From assembly GCA_902776605.1 (NCBI GenBank), contig CACYQQ010000007.1, forward strand, positions 1 to 33,180: 33,180 bases of DNA. Direction: 5' to 3'. Shown piece by piece: positions 17,279 to 25,586 of the stretch. Each line of letters starts with the position of its first letter. Positions within the stretch are counted from its first letter, which is position 1. Made by a program: the position numbers and the translations under genes. The notes beneath the pieces are model-generated. The model ran no database searches, was not told the DNA's origin, and was given only the letters and a program-made list of their open reading frames with translations. The stretch comes from an uncultured Bacteroidales bacterium (GTDB lineage Bacteria; Bacteroidota; Bacteroidia; Bacteroidales; UBA3663).

Positions 17279-17393
17279 TTACTTAACTGAAACAACTAAA
17301 GCGCAATATACATTCTGAAACTTAATCAAGATGCTCCAAAATTGGCAAGAAAAGAGATAATCCAACATATAATAAAAATAATTGGGAGAAAAT

Positions 17394-17424
17394 TTCAGCA
17401 TATCAAAAATAATACATAAATTTG
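17394..17424 (+). promoter_or_regulatory. Promoter of the endonuclease gene
   Basis: TTTC (17394-17397), 19 nt and TAAATTTG (17417-17424), 33 bases before ATG 17458. The -33 box is off consensus by one base. Confidence 0.55.
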
Positions 17425-17457
17425 CAGCCCGTTTTCACTTTTTTAATGGAATAGTCA

Positions 17458-19086
17458 ATGAAAAAGATCCAAAGGCTGTATTCGTTGTTCTTATTGTTCG
17501 CCTTGTCCCTGAGCGTTTTCGCTCAAGGACCTAACAACACAGGAACCTACTACAGCAACGCTGACGGAAAGAAAGGTGCAGCATTGAAGACCGCCCTTTA
17601 CAACATCATCAAGAGCCCGAACGTCGTATCGTACAGCGGACTTATCAGTGCCTATGAGCAGACCGACACCCGTCCTGACGGATACGTCCGTGACTGGTAT
17701 TCGAACATCACCAACTACCGCCACGGCAAAGATACGGGCGGATACAAGAAAGAGGGTGACAGCTACAACCGCGAGCATTCCGTGCCCCAGAGTTGGTTCA
17801 ATGAAGCTTCGCCGATGAAGTCCGACATCGTGCACGTCGTACCCACCGATGGTTACGTCAACAACCGCCGAAGCAGTTACCCGTTGGCCGAAGTAGGAAG
17901 TGTGACTTGGCAATCGGCCAACGGCTATTGCAAACTGGGTTCGTGCAAGACGCCAGGTTACACGGGCACGGTGTTTGAACCCAACGACGAAATCAAGGGT
18001 GACATGGCACGCATCTATTTCTATATGGTCACCTGCTACGAAGATCGGGCAACAAGTTGGGGACATGTCTTTTCGAACAACAAGGCCAAAGGATTTGATG
18101 ATTGGTACGTCGCCATGCTTTTGCGTTGGTCGAACGAAGACCCTATTGACGAGGTAGAATTGGCCCGCAACGAAGCGGTCTATCGCGTACAGGGAAACCG
18201 CAATCCCTACGTCGATTACCCCCATCTGGAGGACTACATCTTCGGCAGCAAGAAAGAGGAAGCTTTCAGTTATGACAACTATGTGAACGGAGGCGGCGAT
18301 GTTCCCGGAACGGTGGCCCAACCTATCTTCACGCCCCAAGAGGGACAATATATAGATGAGGTGACGGTCTCCCTGACCACTTCGACCGCTGGAGCAACTA
18401 TCTACTACACGTTGGATGGCTCGGATGCCACCACCGCCAGCACGGTCTATGAGGAACCCTTCAAACTCACGGAGACTACGACCGTGCATGCCATTGCCGT
18501 GAAAGACGGACTCTGGAGCAACCCATCGACCGTTACTTACACCATCGTGAAGGGAGGCGACCTGATTGAACCCAACGAGGTACTGATTGCTCTGAACAAT
18601 ACCTTCTTCGACTGCAACTTCTCGGGTTCCATCCCATCCACATACACGGATGATTTGACAGCCACCCAAGAGGGCGTCACTGTCGTCTATGCTTTGGGCA
18701 ACGGTGGGTCGAACCGTTTCTGCAACAATGAGCACATCCGCATCTACCCACGGAACACGTTGACCATCCAATCGAGCATCGGAGCCATGACCAAGTTGAC
18801 GTTTGAACTGGACGAAAACACCTCCAAGGTTCTCACTCCTTCGGTTGGTGAGATGGAAGACTTCACTTGGACCGGTTTTTCGGAAAGCGTGGAGTTCCAC
18901 TACTCGGGTTCCAGCGGTCACATCCGTCTGGCCAAAGTTAAAGCAGAAATAGGTATCACGGACGGCATCGAGGAACTGACTACCGAGCCAACCAAAGATG
19001 CCATGTGGTCGCTATCAGGCCAACGTATTTCTACTCCCCGTTCGGGCCTCTATATCCGCAACGGCAAGAAATATATGGTGAAGTAA
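17458..19086 (+). CDS. Secreted endonuclease I with chitobiase-type C-terminal domain
   Basis: A 542-residue protein with a signal peptide (1-22, FAQ-GP). Residues about 26-265 match the endonuclease I (EndA/Vvn) His-Me-finger family: SYNREHSVPQSWF holds the general base His107 beside Glu106. FEPNDEIKGDMAR (about 173-185) holds the Asn of the metal site. These enzymes cut DNA and RNA without sequence preference. Residues about 288-363 form a CHB_HEX_C-like beta-sandwich (TPQEGQY, TIYYTLDGS, HAIAVKDG). A beta-rich region of unknown type spans 370-500, and the end (504-542) is a WSLSGQRIS...GLYIRNGKKYMVK tail as on many secreted Prevotella proteins. A role in extracellular DNA degradation for nutrients or biofilm turnover is likely. 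It stands alone, with its own promoter and terminator. Confidence 0.88.
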   Translation: MKKIQRLYSLFLLFALSLSVFAQGPNNTGTYYSNADGKKGAALKTALYNIIKSPNVVSYSGLISAYEQTDTRPDGYVRDWYSNITNYRHGKDTGGYKKEGDSYNREHSVPQSWFNEASPMKSDIVHVVPTDGYVNNRRSSYPLAEVGSVTWQSANGYCKLGSCKTPGYTGTVFEPNDEIKGDMARIYFYMVTCYEDRATSWGHVFSNNKAKGFDDWYVAMLLRWSNEDPIDEVELARNEAVYRVQGNRNPYVDYPHLEDYIFGSKKEEAFSYDNYVNGGGDVPGTVAQPIFTPQEGQYIDEVTVSLTTSTAGATIYYTLDGSDATTASTVYEEPFKLTETTTVHAIAVKDGLWSNPSTVTYTIVKGGDLIEPNEVLIALNNTFFDCNFSGSIPSTYTDDLTATQEGVTVVYALGNGGSNRFCNNEHIRIYPRNTLTIQSSIGAMTKLTFELDENTSKVLTPSVGEMEDFTWTGFSESVEFHYSGSSGHIRLAKVKAEIGITDGIEELTTEPTKDAMWSLSGQRISTPRSGLYIRNGKKYMVK

Positions 19087-19096
19087 CGCAAATAAA

Positions 19097-19127
19097 AAAG
19101 GCAGCCCAAACGGGTTGCCTTTATTTT
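19097..19127 (+). terminator. Terminator of the endonuclease gene
   Basis: An 11-bp stem with one G-U pair (19097-19107 with 19112-19122, loop AAAC) is followed by ATTTTG, 10 bases after the stop. Confidence 0.85.
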
Positions 19128-19154
19128 GTGATAGGGCACACATATAAACAAAAG

Positions 19155-19178
19155 AAGATAGCCGAAATCGGCTATCTT
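19155..19178. terminator. Hairpin beside the partial tRNA copy
   Basis: AAGATAGCCG (19155-19164) pairs with 19169-19178 around AAAT. On the minus strand it sits just past the duplicated tRNA 3' end, in the same relation as the terminator of the intact tRNA. Confidence 0.5.
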
Positions 19179-19185
19179 TCAAGGA

Positions 19186-19204
19186 GCGGAGAGAACGGGA
19201 TTCG
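19186..19204 (-). repeat. 19-bp duplicate of the tRNA-Ser 3' end
   Basis: Bases 19186-19204 are identical to 19298-19316, which hold the acceptor 3' strand and part of the T-arm of the intact tRNA-Ser. The sequence upstream (19205-19267) does not fold as a tRNA by eye. It is either a decayed tRNA copy or an attachment-site-like scar. Confidence 0.7.
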
Positions 19205-19267
19205 CTCCGAGCTCTGCTCGCGTGACCAAAGGGAACAACCCACGGGTGAGAAAACCGTTCAGCATAG

Positions 19268-19294
19268 AAATAGCCTGCTTGCGGCAGGCTATTT
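19268..19294 (-). terminator. Terminator of tRNA-Ser
   Basis: An 11-bp stem (19268-19278 with 19284-19294, loop 19279-19283) begins 5 bases past the tRNA 3' end on the minus strand. The T-run on the plus side suggests it may also work in the other direction. Confidence 0.6.
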
Positions 19295-19298
19295 TTTG

Positions 19299-19386
19299 CG
19301 GAGAGAACGGGATTCGAACCCGTGATACCCTTTGGAGGTATACACGCTTTCCAGGCGTGCCTCTTCAACCACTCGAGCATCTCTCC
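19299..19386 (-). tRNA. tRNA-Ser (anticodon GGA)
   Basis: An 88-base cloverleaf. The acceptor stem is GGAGAGA/TCTCTCC with discriminator G. The D-arm is of the class II type. The anticodon stem is CACGC/GCGTG with loop CTGGAAA, giving anticodon GGA (19350-19352) that reads UCC and UCU. A long variable arm (GGTATACC-like pairing) typical of serine tRNAs and a T-loop GGTTCGAATCC follow. The terminal CCA is not encoded. Confidence 0.95.
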
Positions 19387-19437
19387 AAAGGAGGTATGAG
19401 AACCTCCCGATAAGTATATAAGCAATTTTTTCGGGTG

Positions 19438-19468
19438 CAAATATAATCAATTATTTTTACATTTCAAA
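19438..19468 (-). promoter_or_regulatory. Promoter of tRNA-Ser
   Basis: On the minus strand TTTG (19465-19468), 19 nt and TATATTTG (19438-19445), a full consensus match. The first transcribed bases (GCACCCGAAAAA) are identical to those of the divergent promoter at 19516. Confidence 0.75.
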
Positions 19469-19515
19469 GAAAAGAGAGAAAAAATAAAAAAAGATAGAAT
19501 AATTCTCCAAATAGC

Positions 19516-19546
19516 TTGCTGGGAACGGCAGAAAGTAGTATATTTG
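19516..19546 (+). promoter_or_regulatory. Promoter of the ComEA-like gene
   Basis: TTG (19516-19518), 20 nt and TATATTTG (19539-19546). It overlaps an in-frame TTG codon, so the gene must start downstream, at ATG 19570. Confidence 0.75.
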
Positions 19547-19569
19547 CACCCGAAAAACTCATAATTATC

Positions 19570-20325
19570 ATGAATCCACGGGCAAAATATTGGTACCTTC
19601 TGGTGGCAGGCATCTGCACCCTCCTTCTATTTATAATGTTCTACAGGCGCGAGGCGCGTATGCGCACGCATATAGAAAAAATGGAGGTGCAAATAGAGCA
19701 ATTGGAACGACAAATGCAAGCCGACCACCAACGGGAAACCATACGACAAGAAACAGCCGCCGAAACAACGAACAAGACAGTTTCCGGCAACACCTACCGT
19801 TACGACAGGCCAACACCCAAGAGACAAACTCCCTCGAATAGAGAAAACACGTCGGACACCACTTCCCAGCGCACACAAGAAAAGTTGACCTCGGCCTACG
19901 AGGGCAAATTTCAGACCGTAGTACACATTGAACTGAACACGGTTGATAGCGCTACGCTGGTGCGTGTACCAGGTATTGCCGGACGTACGGCGCAGACTAT
20001 TCTGCATTATCGGGAACAGTTGGGCGGCTTTTATTCGACCGACCAATTACGCGAAAAACTGACCTGGGAAGGAGCCCTGAAATACATGGATAGTTGGTGC
20101 AATGAATGGTTTACAGCGGATGAATATTTCATACAGAAACTGCCAATTAACAAACTATCATTCAAAGAATTATTAAAACATCCATACCTCAATTTCGAGG
20201 AAGTAAAGGCCATCTGCAAATGGCGCGACCGTCACGAGTTGGTGCACAACCGCGAAGAGTTGGAGCAGTTGGGCATCACCGATTCGACCCAAATAGAGAA
20301 ACTCCTCCACTATGTGGAGTTTTAG
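19570..20325 (+). CDS. Membrane-anchored helix-hairpin-helix (ComEA-like) protein
   Basis: A 251-residue protein starting at ATG 19570, which is the first ATG after the promoter. One transmembrane helix lies at about 7-25. A charged coiled-coil-like stretch (26-62) and a disordered Thr/Arg/Gln-rich linker (63-112) follow. Then come two helix-hairpin-helix units: residues 119-165 (ELNTVDSATLVRVPGIAGRT, then ILHYREQLGGF) and 192-240 (PINKLSFKELLKHPYL, then ICKWRDRHELV). The LN-x-(A/V)-x3-L-x2-(I/V)PGI pattern is typical of ComEA/HhH_3 DNA-binding modules. ComEA binds incoming DNA in natural transformation, but many Bacteroidota have HhH proteins of unproven role. It sits just upstream of rsmH, where mraZ is common in other bacteria. 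DNA binding is an inference. Confidence 0.8.
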   Translation: MNPRAKYWYLLVAGICTLLLFIMFYRREARMRTHIEKMEVQIEQLERQMQADHQRETIRQETAAETTNKTVSGNTYRYDRPTPKRQTPSNRENTSDTTSQRTQEKLTSAYEGKFQTVVHIELNTVDSATLVRVPGIAGRTAQTILHYREQLGGFYSTDQLREKLTWEGALKYMDSWCNEWFTADEYFIQKLPINKLSFKELLKHPYLNFEEVKAICKWRDRHELVHNREELEQLGITDSTQIEKLLHYVEF

Positions 20326-20388
20326 GTTAGCAAAAGAAAACAAAGCGCAACGAAAAGTAGGAGAAAACACGTATTTTTTACCGATTTC

Positions 20389-20420
20389 TTTGGAGGTTTC
20401 GAAGAAAAAGACTAACTTTA
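20389..20420 (+). promoter_or_regulatory. Probable promoter of the dcw cluster
   Basis: TTTG (20389-20392), 20 nt and TAACTTTA (20413-20420), one base off the -7 consensus. It shares the extended TTTGGAGGTTTC element with the promoter at 9482. It lies 33 bases before rsmH. Confidence 0.55.
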
Positions 20421-20452
20421 CAGCCGAAAAATCCGTAAAGAGAAATTCATTC

Positions 20453-21373
20453 ATGTCCGAGTATCACGTTCCAGTTATGCTGAGCGAATGTCTGGAGGGT
20501 TTGCAAATCCGTCCAGACGGGGTTTATGTGGACGTCACCTTTGGTGGTGGCGGTCACAGTCGTGCCATCCTGGAGCAACTGGGTCCCAAGGGACACCTCT
20601 ACAGCTTTGACCAAGACCCCGATGCCGAAAAGAACATCCACTTCGGGAACGGAGAGTCGCCCAAGAACTTCACCTTCGTGCGAAGCAACTTCCGCTACCT
20701 GAAGAACTGGATGAGGTACTACGGAGTGAAGCAGATAAACGGACTGTTGGCCGACCTCGGTGTATCGAGTCACCACCTGGACGATGCCTCGCGCGGATTT
20801 GCCTTCCGACTGGATGCTCCGTTGGACATGCGCATGAACACCCGGGCCGGTGTGACAGCGGCCGAATTGATTGCCAACAGCAGCGAGGAGGAGTTGGCCC
20901 GCATCCTGACCCTGTACGGGGAACTGCGTCAAGCCAAGAGAATGGCAGCAGCCCTGGTACGTGCCCGTCAGCAGAAAACCATTGCCACGACCGGTGACCT
21001 GCAACAGGTATTGTTGCCGATGATTGACCCCCGCGCCCAGAAAAAAGAGTTGGCACAGGCCTTTCAGGCACTCCGCATCGAGGTGAACCATGAGATGGCG
21101 GCGCTGGAAGAGATGTTGCAAGGTGCTGTCGAATGTCTTGCCCCCGAAGGACGGTTGGTGGTGATGACCTACCACTCGCTGGAAGACCGCATCGTCAAGA
21201 ACGTCATCCGTTCGGGACATGCCGACGGCAAGATAGAACAGGACTTCTACGGACGCATCCTTGCTCCGTTGAAGGCAGTGAACAACAAGCCCATCGTGGC
21301 CTCCGACCAAGAACAGGAGGAGAATCCGCGTAGCCGCAGTGCCAAACTGCGTGTGGCCACCAAACAAGCCTAA
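20453..21373 (+). CDS. rsmH: 16S rRNA (cytosine-1402-N4)-methyltransferase RsmH
   Basis: 306 residues from ATG 20453. An upstream in-frame extension to 20312 would overlap the previous gene and the promoter, and lacks family similarity. The family opening HVPVMLSE is present. The SAM-binding loop is DVTFGGGGHS (27-36), with FDQDPDA (52-58). Signature LLADLGVSSHHLDD...RGFAF...PLDMRM spans 98-128, and YHSLEDRIVKN lies near the C-terminus. RsmH (formerly MraW) methylates C1402 at the ribosomal P site. It is the usual first or second gene of the dcw cluster. The ftsL-like gene follows after 3 bases, so they are co-transcribed. Confidence 0.95.
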   Translation: MSEYHVPVMLSECLEGLQIRPDGVYVDVTFGGGGHSRAILEQLGPKGHLYSFDQDPDAEKNIHFGNGESPKNFTFVRSNFRYLKNWMRYYGVKQINGLLADLGVSSHHLDDASRGFAFRLDAPLDMRMNTRAGVTAAELIANSSEEELARILTLYGELRQAKRMAAALVRARQQKTIATTGDLQQVLLPMIDPRAQKKELAQAFQALRIEVNHEMAALEEMLQGAVECLAPEGRLVVMTYHSLEDRIVKNVIRSGHADGKIEQDFYGRILAPLKAVNNKPIVASDQEQEENPRSRSAKLRVATKQA

Positions 21374-21376
21374 GCA

Positions 21377-21709
21377 ATGAAGGACAAGATAGACCTGTGG
21401 ATTGAAGCAATACAGAAGATTCTGGAGGGTGACAGTTCGCCACTCTCGGCCCGTTTTGTCAGCAAGCACTTGGGAAAGATTATTCTGGTGCTGTTCATCC
21501 TCTACAGCCATGTGCAGATGCGCTACACCTACGAGGAGGTAATCAGCGAAATCAGCATCCTGAAAAGGCAGTTGGCCGACGTCCGCTACACGAGCATTGC
21601 CACATGGGGCGAACTCACCAGCAAGAACAAACCCGAGATAGTACGCAGCAAGATAAGTGACAACGCCCAGCTGATATCGGCTGACGAACCACCCATCGAA
21701 GTGAGATGA
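21377..21709 (+). CDS. ftsL: FtsL-like divisome protein
   Basis: A 110-residue small bitopic protein: a cytoplasmic N-terminus (1-31), one hydrophobic helix (about 32-46, GKIILVLFILYSHV), then a heptad-like segment (50-70, YEEVISEISILKRQL) and a short tail. FtsL is poorly conserved, so the call rests on size, topology and position between rsmH and ftsI. Bacteroidota FtsL-like proteins share this layout. It would help recruit and activate FtsW-FtsI at the septum. The stop codon overlaps the next start as ATGA. Confidence 0.8.
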   Translation: MKDKIDLWIEAIQKILEGDSSPLSARFVSKHLGKIILVLFILYSHVQMRYTYEEVISEISILKRQLADVRYTSIATWGELTSKNKPEIVRSKISDNAQLISADEPPIEVR

Positions 21710-23859
21710 AACTGAACTTTAACAAACGCATCTACGTGATCGGCTCGTTGCTGCTGATCTATGGCGCAATTACCTGGATTCAGGCATTGCGGACGCTTGT
21801 CGTTCACGGTGATGACTACCGCGCTAAAGTCGAGAAGCTCAAGTTCAAGGCAAAGCCCATCGAACCGGTGCGAGGTTTCATCTTTGCCGAGGGGGGAGAA
21901 CTGCTGGCGGGCAGTCTGCCGGAATATGATGTCTTCCTGGAGTTCCGCAGCACGACCGTGCCAGACTATCGAGGCAACATCAACATTCCACCCGACACGA
22001 TTGCCAAATACTTCTGTCGCGGCGGCGCTGGCAGCCATGCTTTGGCACATGCTTTCAGTCAATCGTCTCGGAATGTCAAGAGTGCAGACCGCTTCGGCGA
22101 TGAAGTGCGAGCCGCCTACAAACGAAGAGACCCCCACATGCAAGTGCTCCATGCCCTCCCCTATCTGGACTACAAGCACTTACGCGAGCAACCCTACTTC
22201 GATAAGTCGAACAATCGCAACGGCTTGGTCGTCGAAGAACGCGCTCACCGCTATCGCCCGTATGGCGAAAACCGCATGGCATCGGCAACGATAGGTACGG
22301 TCTATACGAAGTCGGGAGCCGACTCCTCACAAGTGGCGGGACATGGTCTGCGCGGATTGGAAAAAGCCTACGACCATTATCTGGCAGGCACCCCCGGTCT
22401 GGGATATGTCCAAAAGATACGTCGCTCGATGTCGAACATCACCATCGAACCTGCCATTGACGGCGCCAACGTCCACACGACATTGAACGTCGAGATGCAG
22501 GAGATTCTGGACTACGAGTTGAACAAACGCCTGCTCGAACTGCATGCCGCCGAGGGATGGGCCGCCTTCGTGGAGGTCAAGACAGGAAAGATACGTGCTA
22601 TCTCGAACTTGCGCCGAGACGGAGACCATTGTGTGGAGGACTACAACCACCTCTTTGAGGATTTAGTGGATCCGGGTTCGACTTTCAAGACCGTGAGTTA
22701 CATGATCCTGTTGGAGGATGGCAAGATCAAACCAACCGACGAGATAGATACGGGTAACTACCCCAACGCGACTTCGGAATGGAACTACCGTGGACAGAAG
22801 ATCCACGACGACCACCCCGTTGGCAAGAATACGATGGAGGAGATGATTGTGCAATCGAGCAACATCGGCGTAGCCAAAGCGACGACTCGTGCCTACGCCA
22901 GCGAACCGCAACGTTATCTGGATGCCATCGAACAGATTGGATTTCTAAATGACCGCAAACTGTCGGACTTGGACAGAGACGAGATCAAGGCATACGGCTA
23001 TCTGAAACATCTGGAGTTCCGCAATGAGTTCCCAGGGGTCATGGCAGCCCGCCATCGCCAGATAGGCAGCAAGACCTGGAGCAATGTCTCGTTGGCACAG
23101 ATCAGTTATGGCTACGAGACCCAGATACCGGGCATCTACATGTTGCAGTTCTACAACGCCATTGCCAACGATGGCAAGTTGGTTCGCCCTTACATCGTCG
23201 AGAAGGTCGAGAAGAACGGCAAGACGCTGTTCGAACAAGAGACGACGGTCATCAACCGCAAGATATGCAGTTCGGAGACACTACAAGAGGTGCGACGAGC
23301 ACTGGAAGGGGTTGTGGACCACGGTACAGCAGCAGGCCGACCCAAGGGTGACCCGAAAGGGCCGTTGCCTGGTGTGAAGAGCGATAAGGTGAAGATTGCC
23401 GGCAAGACAGGTACGGCGCAAAGACGCAACCCCAAGACGGGACTCTTCTCGGGCGCGGGACATAACGTCTCGTTTGTCGGATACTTCCCTGCCGATGAAC
23501 CAGAATACTGCGGTATCGTCGTCATCAACACTATGGGCAGCGGTATTGCCAACGCCGGCGGCGGATTCATGGCGGGTCCAGTGTTCCGTCACTTTGCGGA
23601 ACGGGTCTATGCACTGCACTGTCATCGTTCGTTGAAAGAGATTCCCGTGGATAGCCTCCATCCAGATCCCGTTGAAAAACGCAGTGCCGACCTGGGAGAA
23701 GTGGTTCATGGTGTCATGCCAAACGTCAAAGGTATGGGCGCTCGCGATGCCCTCCTGATGTTGGAGTCGGCAGGTTGCACGAACGTTGAGATTCATGGTA
23801 CCGGCAAAGTGGTGTCGCAAAGTGGCAACATGGGACATACGGTGCTGACTCTGAAATGA
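21706..23859 (+). CDS. ftsI: Septal class B penicillin-binding protein (FtsI) with PASTA domain
   Basis: 717 residues: a transmembrane anchor (about 9-28), then the pedestal/dimerisation region (50-245) with PVRGFIFAEGGELLA and GLRGLEKAYD...L. The transpeptidase domain (about 250-635) carries all three motifs: S325-TFK328, S384-SN386 and K567-TG. A C-terminal PASTA-like unit (about 668-715, MPNVKGMGARDALLML) completes it. It crosslinks septal peptidoglycan outside the inner membrane together with FtsW. A PASTA domain is common in Bacteroidota FtsI and absent from E. coli FtsI. It overlaps ftsL by 4 bases. Confidence 0.93.
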   Translation: MKLNFNKRIYVIGSLLLIYGAITWIQALRTLVVHGDDYRAKVEKLKFKAKPIEPVRGFIFAEGGELLAGSLPEYDVFLEFRSTTVPDYRGNINIPPDTIAKYFCRGGAGSHALAHAFSQSSRNVKSADRFGDEVRAAYKRRDPHMQVLHALPYLDYKHLREQPYFDKSNNRNGLVVEERAHRYRPYGENRMASATIGTVYTKSGADSSQVAGHGLRGLEKAYDHYLAGTPGLGYVQKIRRSMSNITIEPAIDGANVHTTLNVEMQEILDYELNKRLLELHAAEGWAAFVEVKTGKIRAISNLRRDGDHCVEDYNHLFEDLVDPGSTFKTVSYMILLEDGKIKPTDEIDTGNYPNATSEWNYRGQKIHDDHPVGKNTMEEMIVQSSNIGVAKATTRAYASEPQRYLDAIEQIGFLNDRKLSDLDRDEIKAYGYLKHLEFRNEFPGVMAARHRQIGSKTWSNVSLAQISYGYETQIPGIYMLQFYNAIANDGKLVRPYIVEKVEKNGKTLFEQETTVINRKICSSETLQEVRRALEGVVDHGTAAGRPKGDPKGPLPGVKSDKVKIAGKTGTAQRRNPKTGLFSGAGHNVSFVGYFPADEPEYCGIVVINTMGSGIANAGGGFMAGPVFRHFAERVYALHCHRSLKEIPVDSLHPDPVEKRSADLGEVVHGVMPNVKGMGARDALLMLESAGCTNVEIHGTGKVVSQSGNMGHTVLTLK

Positions 23860-24043
23860 TGACCCTCCCCCAACCCCTCCCATAATGGAGGGGAGGATAT
23901 ATAGAAAAAACTCGAATTCTCATTGAGGGACAAGAGCTATATAAATCTCTAATTCTCATTCATTCCCATCGAGGAACAGAGGAACAAGAGTGAAAATATA
24001 ATTCTTAAATTCTCTAATTCTTGAGATTAAATTAAGATCAAAT
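23860..24043. other. 184-bp gap with hairpin between ftsI and murE
   Basis: A CCCCTCC/GGAGGGG hairpin (23874-23880 with 23887-23893) lies soon after the ftsI stop, without a T-run. The rest is AT-rich with recurring CTAATTCTCATT-like words. It is an unusually large break inside a compact operon and could be a processing or partial-termination site. Confidence 0.4.
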
Positions 24044-25522
24044 ATGAAACTTGGACAACTTCTGGAGCGATTGGCTTATACATTGAGCGGCGCTAAAAAC
24101 TTAGATACTGAAATCAAGAGCATTGAGCAAGATAGTCGCAAAGTGCAGGAAGGCAGCCTCTTTGTCGCTGTACGTGGCACAACGGTAGATGGACACTCGT
24201 TCATCCCACAGGTGATAGAAGCCGGTGCCTCGGCCATTGTCTGCGACGAAACTTGGTTTGGAAGCGATGATGCCAAGAACCTGTCATCGGCTGTCACCTT
24301 TATTGTGGTGAAGGACTGCAACTTGGCATTGGCCATGTTGGCCTCTGCTTGGAATGGTTATCCCTCGGAACAACTCACCTTGGTGGGTGTGACGGGTACA
24401 AACGGAAAGACGACCATTGCCACCCTCCTCTACAAGTTGTTCACGAAGTTGGGCTATCCCTGCGGTTTACTCTCGACGGTATGCAACTACGTCATCGACC
24501 GCGCTGTTCCGGCTACACATACGACCCCTGACCCCTTGGAGTTGAACGACTTGTTGCGCCAGATGGTGGAAGAGGGTTGCGCCTATGCCTTCATGGAGGT
24601 ATCAAGTCACTCAGCAGACCAGAAACGTATCGGCGGGCTGGACTTTGATGGTGGTATCTTCACCAACCTGACACGCGACCACATGGACTACCACAAGACG
24701 GTAGAGAACTACCTGCGTGCCAAGAAGTCATTCTTCGATGGACTAAAGAAAGAGGCTTTCGCCCTCAGCAACTTGGACGACAAGAACGGCGAAGTGATGT
24801 TGCAGAATACCAAGGCGCGCAAACGTCTATATAGCGTTCGCACAGCGGCTGATTATCAGGCCAAAGTAGTGGAGGAGGCCTTTGAGGGCATGGAATTGCA
24901 ATTGAACGGCACACCGATTGTCACCCATTTTGTTGGACGTTTCAATGCCTCAAACTTAGTGGCTGTTTACGGTGCCGCTTTGGAATTGGGAGCTAAGAAC
25001 GAAGAGGTATTGGTCAAAATGTCAGAACTCGTTCCAGTCAACGGCCGATTCGAGTCGATCCGTTCGCCAAAAGGCTTCTCTGCCATCATCGACTATGCCC
25101 ACACACCGGATGCCCTGATCAACGTATTAGGCACCATCCGCGAGATATTGGACACCAAGAAAGAGGGTAAGATAATCACGGTAGTAGGTTGTGGTGGCAA
25201 TCGCGACAAAGGAAAACGCCCCATCATGGCCAAGGAGTCGGCCCTCCGTTCTGACCGACTGATTCTGACCAGCGACAACCCCCGTTTCGAAGAACCTGAA
25301 GACATCTTGAAAGACATGGAGGCTGGATTGGACACCAAAGAACTGCGAGACAAGACCATCACTATTGTCGATCGACGCGAGGCCATCCGAACCGCTATCC
25401 TGTTGGCACAGAAAGGGGACGTCATCCTCATTGCCGGCAAGGGACATGAAGACTATCAGGATGTCAAGGGAACGAAACATCACTTTGACGACCACGAGGT
25501 GGTGAGAGAAGCGATTGGATAA
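24044..25522 (+). CDS. murE: UDP-MurNAc-L-Ala-D-Glu:meso-diaminopimelate ligase
   Basis: 492 residues, the normal length. The N-terminal UDP-binding domain contains IEQDSRKV...GSLFVAVRG. The central ATPase has the P-loop [10 protein letters not shown] (115-124). The C-terminal domain holds the amino-acid selecting motif DNPR at 411-414, diagnostic of enzymes adding meso-diaminopimelate rather than lysine. [11 protein letters not shown] and [13 protein letters not shown] are also in place. It is a cytoplasmic Mur ligase, acting third in stem-peptide assembly. Confidence 0.95.
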   Translation: MKLGQLLERLAYTLSGAKNLDTEIKSIEQDSRKVQEGSLFVAVRGTTVDGHSFIPQVIEAGASAIVCDETWFGSDDAKNLSSAVTFIVVKDCNLALAMLASAWNGYPSEQLTLVGVTGTNGKTTIATLLYKLFTKLGYPCGLLSTVCNYVIDRAVPATHTTPDPLELNDLLRQMVEEGCAYAFMEVSSHSADQKRIGGLDFDGGIFTNLTRDHMDYHKTVENYLRAKKSFFDGLKKEAFALSNLDDKNGEVMLQNTKARKRLYSVRTAADYQAKVVEEAFEGMELQLNGTPIVTHFVGRFNASNLVAVYGAALELGAKNEEVLVKMSELVPVNGRFESIRSPKGFSAIIDYAHTPDALINVLGTIREILDTKKEGKIITVVGCGGNRDKGKRPIMAKESALRSDRLILTSDNPRFEEPEDILKDMEAGLDTKELRDKTITIVDRREAIRTAILLAQKGDVILIAGKGHEDYQDVKGTKHHFDDHEVVREAIG

Positions 25523-25586
25523 ATGTCCACTTCCGAACCTCCCAGACGGGAGGAGAATATAGAAACTGTAAAGACCCAACAAAAAG

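Noticed and set aside
19516-19569. TTG-start extension of the ComEA-like protein
   Set aside because: It begins inside the -33 box of its own promoter.
20312-20452. Upstream extension of rsmH
   Set aside because: It overlaps the end of the ComEA-like gene and the predicted promoter, and has no similarity to RsmH.
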